Below are positions 37,661-48,945 of a DNA stretch of 64,000 nt, piece after piece (positions within the stretch are counted from its first letter, which is position 1; each line of letters starts with the position of its first letter). The position numbers and the translations under genes are program-made. Under the pieces are notes generated by a model. The model had not been told where the DNA came from. It did no database searches and saw only the letters and a list, made by a program, of their open reading frames with translations. The stretch covers positions 558,001 through 622,000 of the forward strand of contig NW_026570269.1 of assembly GCF_019649055.1 (NCBI RefSeq), written 5' to 3'. This DNA comes from Paramacrobiotus metropolitanus (taxonomy: Eukaryota > Tardigrada > Eutardigrada > Parachela > Macrobiotidae).

Positions 37661-38725
37661 TACAGCGCTCTAAGGAAGGAAATGTGGATGTACAATCATT
37701 ACAAAAGATGGCAGTCAGAAATTCCTTTGGTTCCCCCACTGATTAGCGTCTGTGACATTTCCCATTTTGATAAATGACAGATCATAGTACCGTACTCTCG
37801 TGTGTCTCTGGAACTGATTGTCAAATGTTTTGTTTATTGGTTTCGTGTTGTTTTTATCATTTTTCCCGGTGTGAGGCGTTGCTTTTGCCCAAAGTTAAGT
37901 TTCTGACGATATTACGTCAGGTGATGCTTTTGCTCTGATAACATAAGCCCTCTTTTTGGTAATATTATGGTCACATTGGAAGTTATTGTGAGCTACTGTG
38001 CTTTATATTATTTTAAAATGAACTCTGAATATCCATGGACAGCATGAGACGGTGACATATGTTCCACGAATCACAATGTCCGTAGTTTACTGAAAACTGG
38101 ATATTGACGTAGATACCTGCCTATATTAAAGTGACTGAATAATTTTATTCGAATTAAGAAACGTAAAGTTCGGAATTCGAATTAAGAAACGGCAACCGTG
38201 AATACGGATTACGGAGGCAGAAACCAGCACTTCCTTCATACAAGTTTATAACCAACGTTTTACCAATTTCTTTCCACAGGTGGCAACTGCACAGTAATAC
38301 CCGTCCCTCGCAAGTGATTCGCCTTGAATGCAATCGGTACACAGTTGCAAAATACAAAGTATTACGATACAATTAATTTTTAAATAATTATACAAACGTA
38401 TATACGTACTTATACGCATACGCTGCATGCATCCAATAACTACGGTCTAGCGACTTGTGAGCTGATCGCTCGTAGGTATCTTTGTTAAAATAAGGATAGA
38501 CTTATATTACATTATCAACTACGGACTGCAGAGATAGGTATAGGCGTTTTGCATGACTTTTGTATAATTGATTTCGACAGAAGTAACGATAACACGAAGT
38601 GCAGCCGTGCTGCAGCATACGGCACATGAGTGCAAAGTTGAGGAACTGGTAACTCGGTTACAAGCTTAAGACTAACGTTTTTGGTTTGCGGCCTGGTTGC
38701 AAATTATAATCCAGTTAAAAGAATT
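37661..38725. other. Intergenic, no gene recognised
   Basis: 3' region of the DnaJ gene and upstream region of the HSD17B12-like gene, both on the + strand. An imperfect direct repeat (GAATTAAGAAACG) occurs at about 38151 and 38177. No other feature is seen. Confidence 0.4.
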
Positions 38726-40727
38726 ATGGCATCCCTAAGTTGTTTGTTGTCTTTTCTGGGCTCCTGTCAAAGTTCTTTTGCGGCAACCGGGATTCTCCTT
38801 GTCCTCTTTCTGCTAGCTCGCACGCTGTATATTTTTGGGAAAAATGTGTATGTGTATTTCTTAGCAGAACGTCTGGGTAAAACTGTCGACTTCAGAAAAT
38901 TCGGAAAATGGGCAGGTATGGCTGAAACTCGAAGGCCTGGATTTCAATATACGAGTAAAAGAATGCATCACATAGTTTGTTTTCCTTTGGCAGTTGTTAC
39001 CGGCGCTACAGATGGTATCGGAAAGGGATATGCACTTGACGTAAGCAACTGATTGTTTTCTTAATTAAACATGCTCCGTGCCGCCTGCTGTTTAGTGGTT
39101 GATGAAATAGCCTTTACTGACCACGTGTTTTTTACCTCTGATACAATTAGAACTTCTATCATTTATTAATATTCCTGAGATCTCAAATATGTATATCCCT
39201 TAAAAGCTTTGGCTTTTCTCACTGTCCCTTTATTTTTGTAGCTTGCACGAAGAGGATGCGATATCGTTTTGATTAGCCGGAGTGAAGATAAACTGAACAG
39301 TGTCGCAAAGGAAATTGGTAAATACGTTGAAACTGATAGAACAGTATGGCATACCATATAATGATATACCTTATCAATAGAAATTCACTCGCCACTGGCC
39401 ACGCATGTGAGCCGGGGACTTTCTGAAATGTCACACTATTCAGTCGAACTAAGGTGCACATTTGTACTGAACGATAATGATTATCGAGCCTGTTGTATAT
39501 TATAGCTTCAAAGCATGATGTTCTCACGCGTATTGTTGTGGCTGATTTTGGTTCCGACGAACGGATATACGAAAAAATCCGCACGGAACTGGAAGGTTTG
39601 GAGATCGGCACGCTGGGTATGCAAAGCTATCATGTGCTATCGGCATCGTACTTCGATGTTGTTTATGACTTGTGAGTGCTGTAATTTTATTTTGGATTGT
39701 CATTACAGTCAACAACGTCGGCATGGCCTTGCTGTATCCAGACATCTTCCATCGTGCTCCCGGTGGCATTGATGCTATGTTGAAAATGATCCGCGTTAAC
39801 TGTGTTGCGCAAACTATGGTAAGCATAACCAAAATAAGCCAAAAACTGTGCTTTAGGTGGTGATTCGTAGATACAAGTTTCCGTTAATCTTTAGTATCCC
39901 ACAAAAATTTCTTCCTTATAAACTTCTAACCTACTGATTACGCTTACGTTCCTTTGGATGGAGTCTTCTGTATGCGGAAGTCTTTTTTCATGAAAATAAT
40001 ATAAATTATAGAATATTTAATATATGTGAGCTGTTTATATGGATGCAGTGTTTATTTGAATACGCAATGTAACTACGAGTACGGCTATTAAGTTATAATA
40101 ACATGTACTCGTATAAATTCCACAGATGACCAGAATTATTCTGCCTCAAATGGTTGCAAGAAACAAAGGCATAATCATTCATTTATCATCTGCCGCCGGA
40201 AACATCCCTATTCCGCTTCTGGCCGAATATTCCGCTACTAAAGCTTACAACGATTTTCTGGGAAGAGCCCTCCAGCACGAATATAACGATAAAGGGATAA
40301 TTTCTCAAGTAAAAAATCTGTGCACCGATGACTATGTTTGTCGCATAATTCATGGTGCGGCAATCAAAACACTGTTACTTCATGGTTAGGTGATCTTCCC
40401 TTACGGAGTGGCAACTAATATGTCAGGAAGAAGCAAGACCAACCTGTTTATGCTGAATGCCGAAGCATATGCCCGAAGTTGTCTTAATTCCGTGGGATTT
40501 TTTTCACGGACCAACGGACATCCTTCACACTGCATCCAGGTTACTGAGCGTCACGTCAGTTAGTCAGTGTTTTTGTTAAGTGCAACCCGTGATCTGTTGT
40601 TTAGAACTGGATATTTGAGCATCTGCCGTCTGGAATATTTTCGAAGGTCCTGCGCAAAATTATGGAGAAAGGACGAACCAGACACATTAACAAATTGAAA
40701 GAAACTGGCGAATACAAAGGAGAATAA
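38726..40727 (+). CDS. HSD17B12-like short-chain dehydrogenase (3-oxoacyl-CoA reductase / 17-beta-HSD type)
   Basis: Eight exons: 38726-38915, 38994-39040, 39242-39317, 39506-39616, 39709-39818, 40126-40308, 40390-40539 and 40605-40727. They join to 329 aa, close to the usual 310-320. An N-terminal membrane segment (ATGILLVLFLLARTLYIFG) is followed by the NADP(H) Rossmann motif VVTGATDGIGKGYA, then ARRGCDIVLISRS, NNVG, and the catalytic Ser and Tyr-x3-Lys (HLSSAAG, EYSATKAY). The C-terminal part (VIFPYGVATNMSG, TNGHPSH) fits HSD17B12/HSD17B3 rather than classical soluble SDRs. Family members act at the ER membrane in very-long-chain fatty acid elongation, and some reduce steroids. Which substrate this one uses cannot be told from sequence. 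Confidence 0.93.
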
Positions 40728-42470
40728 ATAAATGATTTTGACTCTCCGCGTTTTAACGTTTTCCCTTATTCTGTTGCAGTACTTATACTCAAATGCGGCA
40801 TTTATGTGATAGTTTTGTGGCGTTTTCGATAGCGAAGCTTTCATTATAAGTTGGCATAATTTCTCTACCCAAAATGCCGCTTATAAATATTTCAGGAGAT
40901 ATGTTGAGACTAAAAAAATGAAAATAGACTACTGCTTTGCGGCTGTAGAGCCCATTGGCCGGTAATTTACACAACAATAATAATATGAGTTCCGTCAGAT
41001 ATAAACCTGACACATGTGCAATAGTTTTCGGTCTACATGGACAGTACTTTCGTAAATACTGACGCTTATGGTCTTGTTAAAAAAAGTCGGAGCGCTAACT
41101 AAAACTGAATATTTTTTTTCAAACTATGTACGATTTCACAGAGTTTGATTTGCTATCGTCGAATATCGCAAGTAACCGGAGCCTTCTGGAGTAAAGGTCT
41201 TGCAACAGATTTGAATGTTGTCGTTCATGTACTGTATAAGAAAGTGCTCGTCAGTCGTCAGACTCAGCCGGGACAAATCTTGGCCACTGACCACGGGTAT
41301 TTTTTGGTTGACTTCGCATAAAATGTGTTATACTTGCAGCCTGCTGCACGGATATACATTGCACAGTTAACTGAGTTAATTAACCAGAGTATGTACGTCT
41401 ATCCGAGTAGAGTATGCAGTGTTTGCATACTGCATTACACCATAACCGTTAAATGGTCGGTCGCATAGTTGCAATGATACATATGTTAGAGCCTTAGAAG
41501 GGTTTCTTACTGTCCCAGTGCGAGCCGGAAAACGGCGTTGGGAACTTGAGCGACCTCAAAGCGCCACAGACGAGCCGGAATCAGTAATTTTCAATACTCC
41601 TATGATAAGCTAATAATTTAATCTAAACATTTCAGAATTAGCTTGATTTTTTTCCGACCAGTCGATCAGTAAGCACAATTAACAATCAGCATTAATGCAA
41701 CGCTGATTAAGGTACGTATCACAAAATACTAAAACGTCTCGTTATCTGATTGTTCTCTTGTATCATGAAACAACTGTATTAATTCGCAGTTTTCGACAGC
41801 GCACATTAAAACAGGATTCAACGTGGCAGCTGTACTCTGTAGCCTGTATTATAATTTTTGTCACAATTATGCAAGCCCACAAAAGAGCGCAACAACGAAA
41901 CTACAAGCTAGATCTTCATTATTTAAACATAAACTCAACCGCAATTTCATCTAACCTACCATTACCTGCAAGTACTACTAATATCATTATTATCATTTCT
42001 GATCATTTAATCTGAATTTTTAGAACTGATAGAATCTTAGATGCTTATCTTTTGTAAGGTGTACAAGGTCGCCAGATCACATGAAATAAAACCTGTCTTA
42101 GGTTAGAAACTGCAATACGCACAGAAATGTAAGTAAAGTCAGATTAATATTAACATTATTTGAAGCAACTATACAAGTACTCAATGGGACAAAGAGCACA
42201 CGTACGAGTACAACCTAACTTTGTTACAATAATGAGATTTCTGAATATCTAAAGTTACAATATCGCAGCATCAAGCACTGAAAGCTTGACTTTTACATAC
42301 TTATAAATCTTGATAGTAATTTTCGCAGCTGTTTTATTTCTAGCGCAATTTTATGTAAAAGTTTATTCCATCCACGCAAGCCTAAATCAGCAATTACCTC
42401 TTCAATAAGAGAGGTTGTGCCGGCAAGTTTGGCGCCTTCCAAAGTATACAGCAATAACGCCCTCGGCAGA
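40728..42470. other. Intergenic, no gene recognised
   Basis: 3' region of the HSD17B12-like gene (AATAAA overlaps its stop at 40723) and upstream region of the astacin gene. Only short, featureless frames are present. Confidence 0.4.
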
Positions 42471-44822
42471 ATGTGGCAGATGCAATTGATTTTCCTTAAT
42501 CTGCTATTCCCTGCTTTTTTTATTTCCGTGGAATTGCTGGGGAATGCGGCAGCTGTACGTCGATCCAAGGTACCAAAAGGTAATTCAAGTTTTGCAGTTA
42601 ATTAAAGGGAGACTTTCTGTAGAGGTACATATCTCCAATCTGCGCATCCAGTGGTAGGCACAAAGCGGCATATTTTGCGGTAAATCCGCAAGTTTCATTA
42701 TTGTTCACTTTCGCAGTAAAACTCGATATTTTCTAGGATGGCAACGACGGTTGGATAAGGACATTTTCAATAAACTGCGCAAACGGCTTGTGTGCACGCG
42801 AACGGAATTGCGAAAAACGGCGCAATTATTCCAGGGCGATATTATCATTGATAGCGCCTTTATGGATGGGTCGCTCACCTTTACCGGTGAACTGCAACCC
42901 GAACAATATTGGCCCAGAGGAACACCGGTGCCTTACAAAATATCTGACAATTTCGGTATAAAGCAGATGATCACAAACACATACCTGTGTGTTGCTGCGC
43001 GTAAATTTAAAATAGCTGAATTATAATAATACTGGTACCTGTTCTTCGTATATCTGTAGTATGCTTCATAGGACTATTAAGAATCTCATTACAGAAATAG
43101 TTGTTTTGCATAAATATTCACAGTCGCATTCCAGATGTGTCACAACAAATCATGATACGGAAAGCAATGGATGATTTAACACGGCAGGTTTCGGGATGCA
43201 TTTATTTTAAAGAACGTGACGATGAGCCGGATTACATATACATCGTCTACCCTCCAGTTAGGTATGAAGCTCTGATGATTATTTTAAATGGCTTTGTTAT
43301 TATTTATCAAGAATTGAATTAACCATTGTTTTCCCTCAATGTTTATCGTTCTGCTACAGCACAATGTGCAGCTCCATAATTGGACGGCGGACTGGTGAGC
43401 AGGTACTGAATCTTGGAGAACATTGCATGTTACATGGGACTATTCAGCACGAGCTCATGCACGCACTGGGCATCTTTCATGAGCAATCGCGCCCCGATCG
43501 CGATCAACATATCGTCATATTTGAAGAGAATATTATACCGGGTAAATAACGTTGCATAAAAAAAAGTGGTACGACCAGCGTGAATGCTGCTTTTCAGTTG
43601 TGCGGTATTATGAGTATAAACTTTCTAAAAAACAATAGGATACAGCACTGCACCTAACAAAATTAATTGTGAGTACAGAAATATATAGAGCCTTTTGTAG
43701 TTGTTTTGAGTTTTCTTACTTAAGCGAATGCATCGAACAGGAACGCAAAGCAACTTCCAAATCCTTCCCAAGATGGCAACATATGGCGTTCCTTACGATA
43801 TCGGCTCCGTTATGCACTATGGTTGGAATGACCTTTCTGTTGACTCGGAAAAACCAACGATTCTGCCTCGAGACGAAAACGCTAAAGCTAAAATGGGACA
43901 ACGGGACGGCATGACAATGTACGATGCAGTTAAACTGATGGTCGCTTACAACTGTCCAGTGCCGATGTCGACTACAATGGCGTCAACCGCGCCGGTATCG
44001 TCGACGAGAACAACACTACCTGCATCCACAAAGAAGTCCACAGGTGCTTTGAGTTTGCCGGTAATACAGATTGATGACATTTCTGCAACTGAATGCAGAA
44101 GTCTTAACAGCAGAAACTGTGACGTTTCCTCGCAGTCCAACGATTGCAAAGATTCTATCCTACACATTGCCTGTGGAATTTCGGCAACAAACGATGAAAT
44201 TCAGGGAGTTTTCCGAAAGTTTGCAACTCTCCGCAAAAGTCGCCCCTTGACGATAGAAATGCAGGGCAACCGAGTGCTAACCGAACATCTTTTTGAGTCG
44301 GTTCGAAATTATGTTATTGAATTAACAGTTGGCTATCATAATGGAATCACCGGAAATATTTTAAAAAATTTAAACCTCCCACATCTTCTTGGGCTGGGAT
44401 TCTGGCAGTGTCAAAATATTAATATTCCGGATGACGCGTTGTATTCATACAAGAATCTGCGAATGCTGGAATTCGGCGACAGCACAGTTGATTTCATGAG
44501 TCAAACCGCAATATCGAGTTTACCAAACTTGAAATTATTAGCGTTGGAGTATGATGTGGAGCCCCCCTTTCGGTTATCACAAGCAAAGTATATATGGAAG
44601 TTACACTGCAGCTGCGATTATCAATGGCTCCGCGACATTCTAATTGATAAACCGTTTTTGATAGCGGAAAAACAATGGGGCGAAATACATCAGTACGGAA
44701 ATCGCGGAAGTATACCGTATACAAAAAAGAGTATTTTTATCCCAGTTGATTGTGCCAGAAGTACAGAGAGGGCAATTTATTATAACGCTGTGGGTACGTT
44801 CTCGACAAATGTGCAGTGTTAA
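42471..44822 (+). CDS. Secreted astacin metalloprotease with C-terminal LRR-like module
   Basis: Five exons, 42471-42579, 42737-42955, 43135-43261, 43360-43541 and 43741-44822, join to 572 aa. A signal peptide (MQLIFLNLLFPAFFISVELL) leads into a prodomain with FQGD, the likely Asp switch that blocks zinc. The catalytic domain has HELMHALGIFHE (zinc His at about 182, 186, 192), GSVMHY with the Met-turn and Tyr ligand (about 237-239) and the closing VAYNC, so it should be active. A Thr/Ser linker (about 287-316) follows instead of the usual EGF/CUB domains. The last 245 residues show leucine-rich periodicity (LNLPHLLGLGFWQC, SLPNLKLLALEYD) ending in LHCSCDYQWLRDIL, which resembles an LRR C-cap. 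That whole module is in the last exon. Astacins process matrix, cuticle and growth factors. Confidence 0.9.
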
Positions 44823-45029
44823 ATCTTTTAATTTTATTGCTAATATTGCAAATACATTCCAAGAAGTGTCTATATCTTCATTTATAAATGCTGCACACCC
44901 TTTATTTATGTCATACGAAAAGCCAGTAAAACGAGGAACATTTCGCCAGACTTGTAAACTTCGATTTCGAACAGAGGAAAAACCAGGAAACTTTAAAACA
45001 AAAGCGTTAACTAATTTCCTACTAAAAGA

Positions 45030-48000
45030 CTACAAAGGGTTTTTATCATCCCATAAATAATCCGTTAACGAGGTCCGCATACGAGCCGCTTGCTGCCAGG
45101 AAAAATTTGGGAACCACTGAAATCCAGTTAGCCGTTCCACATCTTTTATAGTGGCTGAGTTGGTCAAAAAGTAGAATCGCTCCGGCTGTATTTAGCAATA
45201 GTTTATGGTTAGTGGATGAAAACATACACTGGCTATGCCAGTATTAAAGGATCGGAGGCATTATTTTGTATCTCATTTCCATATCCCACTTCTTCGCAAG
45301 ATTCAACATTGGAAAATATAAATCGAAGTTAATTTAACACACGCTAAGCAACTGCCGCGCCGCTTGCTTTAATATTATTATGTAAAATAAAGTAAAGCAA
45401 TAAACTCTGGCCTTAAATTTAAATAATCTATGCATTTTTTCTACCTGGCATGGTTTCTGCGTTTGCATGTGGTGTGGTAAAATGAACGAAATAACTTCAT
45501 GTGAACATTCGTCTTCCAAACAGTATTCTTTCGTCCGTTGTCTCCAAGCCACCAAATAAAAATGAGTCGGAACAGTGTTGTCGAGCACATCCTTTTCTGT
45601 AGTGGTATCCCGAGACCTTCACAGGACAACTTCGAGCTTATCTTGTATATTTACAAAGTATGTGAGGTTCCAATTTCAACGCTTTTATTGTAACTATACC
45701 ATACCGCAAATAACTGTCTGCAACGCCAAACGGCGGTTTCCGGTCCCATGCAGGTCCAACGTAAATGTGCATCGGTGTCTCCTTTCTGTTCCAGCTAGCT
45801 ACCAGTTGAAGCAAGCGCCTCCAGTATTCTTCATAAAACGATCGGTACATCGGCACTATATTGGTGTGCAGAATGGATTCAATTCGCGAGGTGTTTGTGG
45901 TTGCCAGTTCTACCGTTTAAATATTTTCATCACAACCCAAACAAATACATTTGTGTATAGATTAAAAACTGTTCTTCGACTTCAGTGCCATATCAATTCC
46001 GATCTGTTGTAAATTCTCTAAGCTGACATCCGCTGATTGCTTACCTGGCGGAAATAGCGAAACAGGTACAACTTTGTCAGTAGCATTTGTGTTAGGAACA
46101 TTCAAACCAGCACACGGAAAGGAAAACGCGGCACTAGAGTTGACCCTTGGATCTTTATAGATGCAGTCAACTCCTTTTCCACTCTAAGCGATCATGCTCA
46201 TTACGAAATGCAGAGAAAAATCTAATCCACTTGTCCCGTATTTACAAGTAACGATTTTTAATCATATACGTGATACCACGTATGTTTACCGTCTGCTAAA
46301 ACAACTTACTTTCAAACTTTCCTGGAGTTCATTTCCAGAAACTGGTGGTAGTTCAAAAGATACCCAGGATGCGATTTGACGAATTGTGTTGTACCCAGTG
46401 TCGCTGTCAGAGTTGGAAAGATAACTGATATCCGTATCCAGAACACCACCGGAAGTCCCGGCAGGCCGAGGATTATAGTCTTTTCTGGGAACATCGCTCG
46501 GTAACGTGCTTAAAGTAACCTGTGAATTTACCTCTGCAATTATCTGAATGGAACTCGCTTTTTCGTGTTTTTAATTAATTACTGCAACGACCCATGTTGT
46601 TATTTTTAAATTGCTTAATTAGCACTCATGAATCTCTCTTCTCTCTATGATTTGCATTTAAAGTTTTGCAAACTGTAGTACATTTATGGTCTGGCTTACC
46701 TCTTCGCGACAACCTTCTTTGCAAACTACACCGGCCCTGACGTTTTGCTGCGGATAGGAAATAAAATTCACCGGGTAAAAATTGGTCGATTCGTTGTGGT
46801 AGGCATGCATTGTCTCCTCTTTTGCCTCGCGTATTATGTGGCGCAAACTGCCAAGCGTTCCGTTATTAGCTACACACTGAATATTCAGCAGATCACATAA
46901 TAAATTGAACAGCTCCACATTTTCAAATGGTTCAACCGTGGTTTTTGTTTTAAACGATGGCCCATACGCCATGAAAATGGATTGCATTTTGTCGTACAGG
47001 TTATCCCAGCCATGCATTTGGAAGCGGTCAATGCATGTCTGATTGCTTTCGGGTGGAAAGAGGATATCCGAAATATTGGGCAGAATTATGACTGGAGCAA
47101 TGATGGCCGAGTTGACGTAATGCAGTCGTACTGGCAAGTCTTCCTTCTTGTAAACCTGATAAGGAGAGTTCTGCGATGGGCAAGACAGCGATGACACCGC
47201 TTGATCGACGTCGGCATTTTTTGCCAGAGTCACCCGGTTCATGGCACCATTAGACTACAAAGTTATGTATGTTTATTTGGTCTGTATTACCCATAATTAT
47301 GTGACCTCCATGTGATTAACTGAGAATAGTCAAAACGCTCAACAATAATTTCGGTATGCAATGATGCAAATTTTGAATTTCCTAATTAATTTACCCTGTA
47401 AGCATCCACAGGATTGGCGCGCTCGGCATGCGGATCCACAGTACTTAGGCACTGCGCGATTCCATGGTCCGACAGGACAATAAGGTCCACACAATCCACA
47501 AGACCGGCTTCTGTCAGCCCATTCATGAGCATCGTCATATAATTTTCCACTTGTTGCAAAGCATTTTGGAATTTCGCGCTGTTTTCCAACGCCGCATGGC
47601 CTGCGCAAATTCAACATACAACTGGTTTGTAAGGTCTGTTTAAATCTTAGTCGTAAATAGATGCGTATGCTAAAGATTATTTCGCACACTGACAATCTAT
47701 ATTTGTCGTTTAAGATTGCACGCATTTTGAATTGAACCCTCCAAAAATGTTTTTATATTTTACTTATTTGGTGGATTATTTTAGCATCGAATGCGCACTG
47801 CCAGCCTACCGGACGAGTCCGGCTCTCGTAGATACGCTAAAATCATATCCGGACGTTGCTCTACTGGAAGACGAATCCAGTTTATAACGGTGTTGGCTAT
47901 GGAATCAAAAGGCTCCACATCGGAATACGTGGTCCAGTTCGTTGGACGAACGCCATTTATGACAACCTAATTTTAATCACGAATAAAAATCATTTCGACC

Positions 48001-48945
48001 AATTAATGAACAAACAGATGCCCTTCGAAGCCAAGCGCTAGACAGGTAAAGTTCCAATAGAAAACTTAACTGTTAATATCCAAGTATAAGTTACGTATTT
48101 ACAACACATTTATATTATACAAGCCGGAAAAGTTACAGAATGGCTACCGTCATTGGTCAAACTTACGTCGCCTCCTGGCCAATATTTTGTGAAAACCTTT
48201 CTCCCTTGTTGTTGCGCAACTTCCCAAATTGGATGACCTTTCCAGAAGTCACTAACTGCATGACTCGGTCGATAGTTGACAAAGAACGAGGTGTTGTCCG
48301 CTGAATAAAATGTCTGGTCTATTATTCCGTGTGACTCGGGATACAGGCCTGTGACGATGGAGTAATGATTTGGATAGGTGCTGGTAGGGAACACCGGGCG
48401 CATGTGTTTGGCGTGCAGCGCCTGCTGAAATAGGAACGCAACGGAAGGAACGTGAGGAACAAAGCGCGTAGCAAATCCATCCAGGGACTGCACCAGTAAG
48501 AGTGGACGGTCAAATCCATACCTGCGCAAAATAAAATTATCTTGCAACAGCTAGATTTCTGTTGGCTTATGCTGCACGCGCTATACTTACAATTAGTATT
48601 ATAACATATAAAACGTAACAACACTACTACTGTATTGGTTTTACGCACTGGGCAGTTACAGGTTCTCGTATGCATACTGACACGGTATATTAAAAACACG
48701 GGTATTAAAAGTTGAATTACTCCGACTTTTTTACTCAAATAATATGTCAACGATAATCTCCGTATATACTTTTTTGCACAACGTTCAAAATTTGGAGCTC
48801 CCTGGCTGACTGTTTCCTGCCAGGAATTACCAGATGGCGATTGCCTAGAATCGTACGACGACACGCGCAAGCTGGACGGATTTGCCAGTTCACCGCAAAA
48901 CACGAAACAAACGATTTGCAGAAATAAACTTGATACTCCGATCAT
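45030..48945 (-). CDS. Ectonucleotide pyrophosphatase/phosphodiesterase (ENPP1-3 type)
   Basis: Ten exons: 48945-48770, 48521-48167, 47966-47810, 47600-47395, 47254-46700, 46519-46310, 46183-46045, 45909-45705, 45616-45445 and 45185-45030. They join to 776 aa. ENPPs hydrolyse phosphodiester bonds of extracellular nucleotides or lysophospholipids with two zinc ions. Visible site residues: Asp in SLDGF; the Thr nucleophile in PTSTYPNHYS; Asp and His in EPDSSGHA (split by an intron); Asp-His in LSDHGI; and His in MHGWDN. A nuclease-like C-terminal domain follows (HTNIVPMYRSFYEEYW, PTHFYLVAWRQR, DVERLTGF). The N-terminus is a signal peptide plus a short Ser-rich stretch without the somatomedin-B domains of ENPP1-3. 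The Ca-binding Asp loop expected in the nuclease-like domain is not conserved (near GPAWDRKPPFG). Confidence 0.93.
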
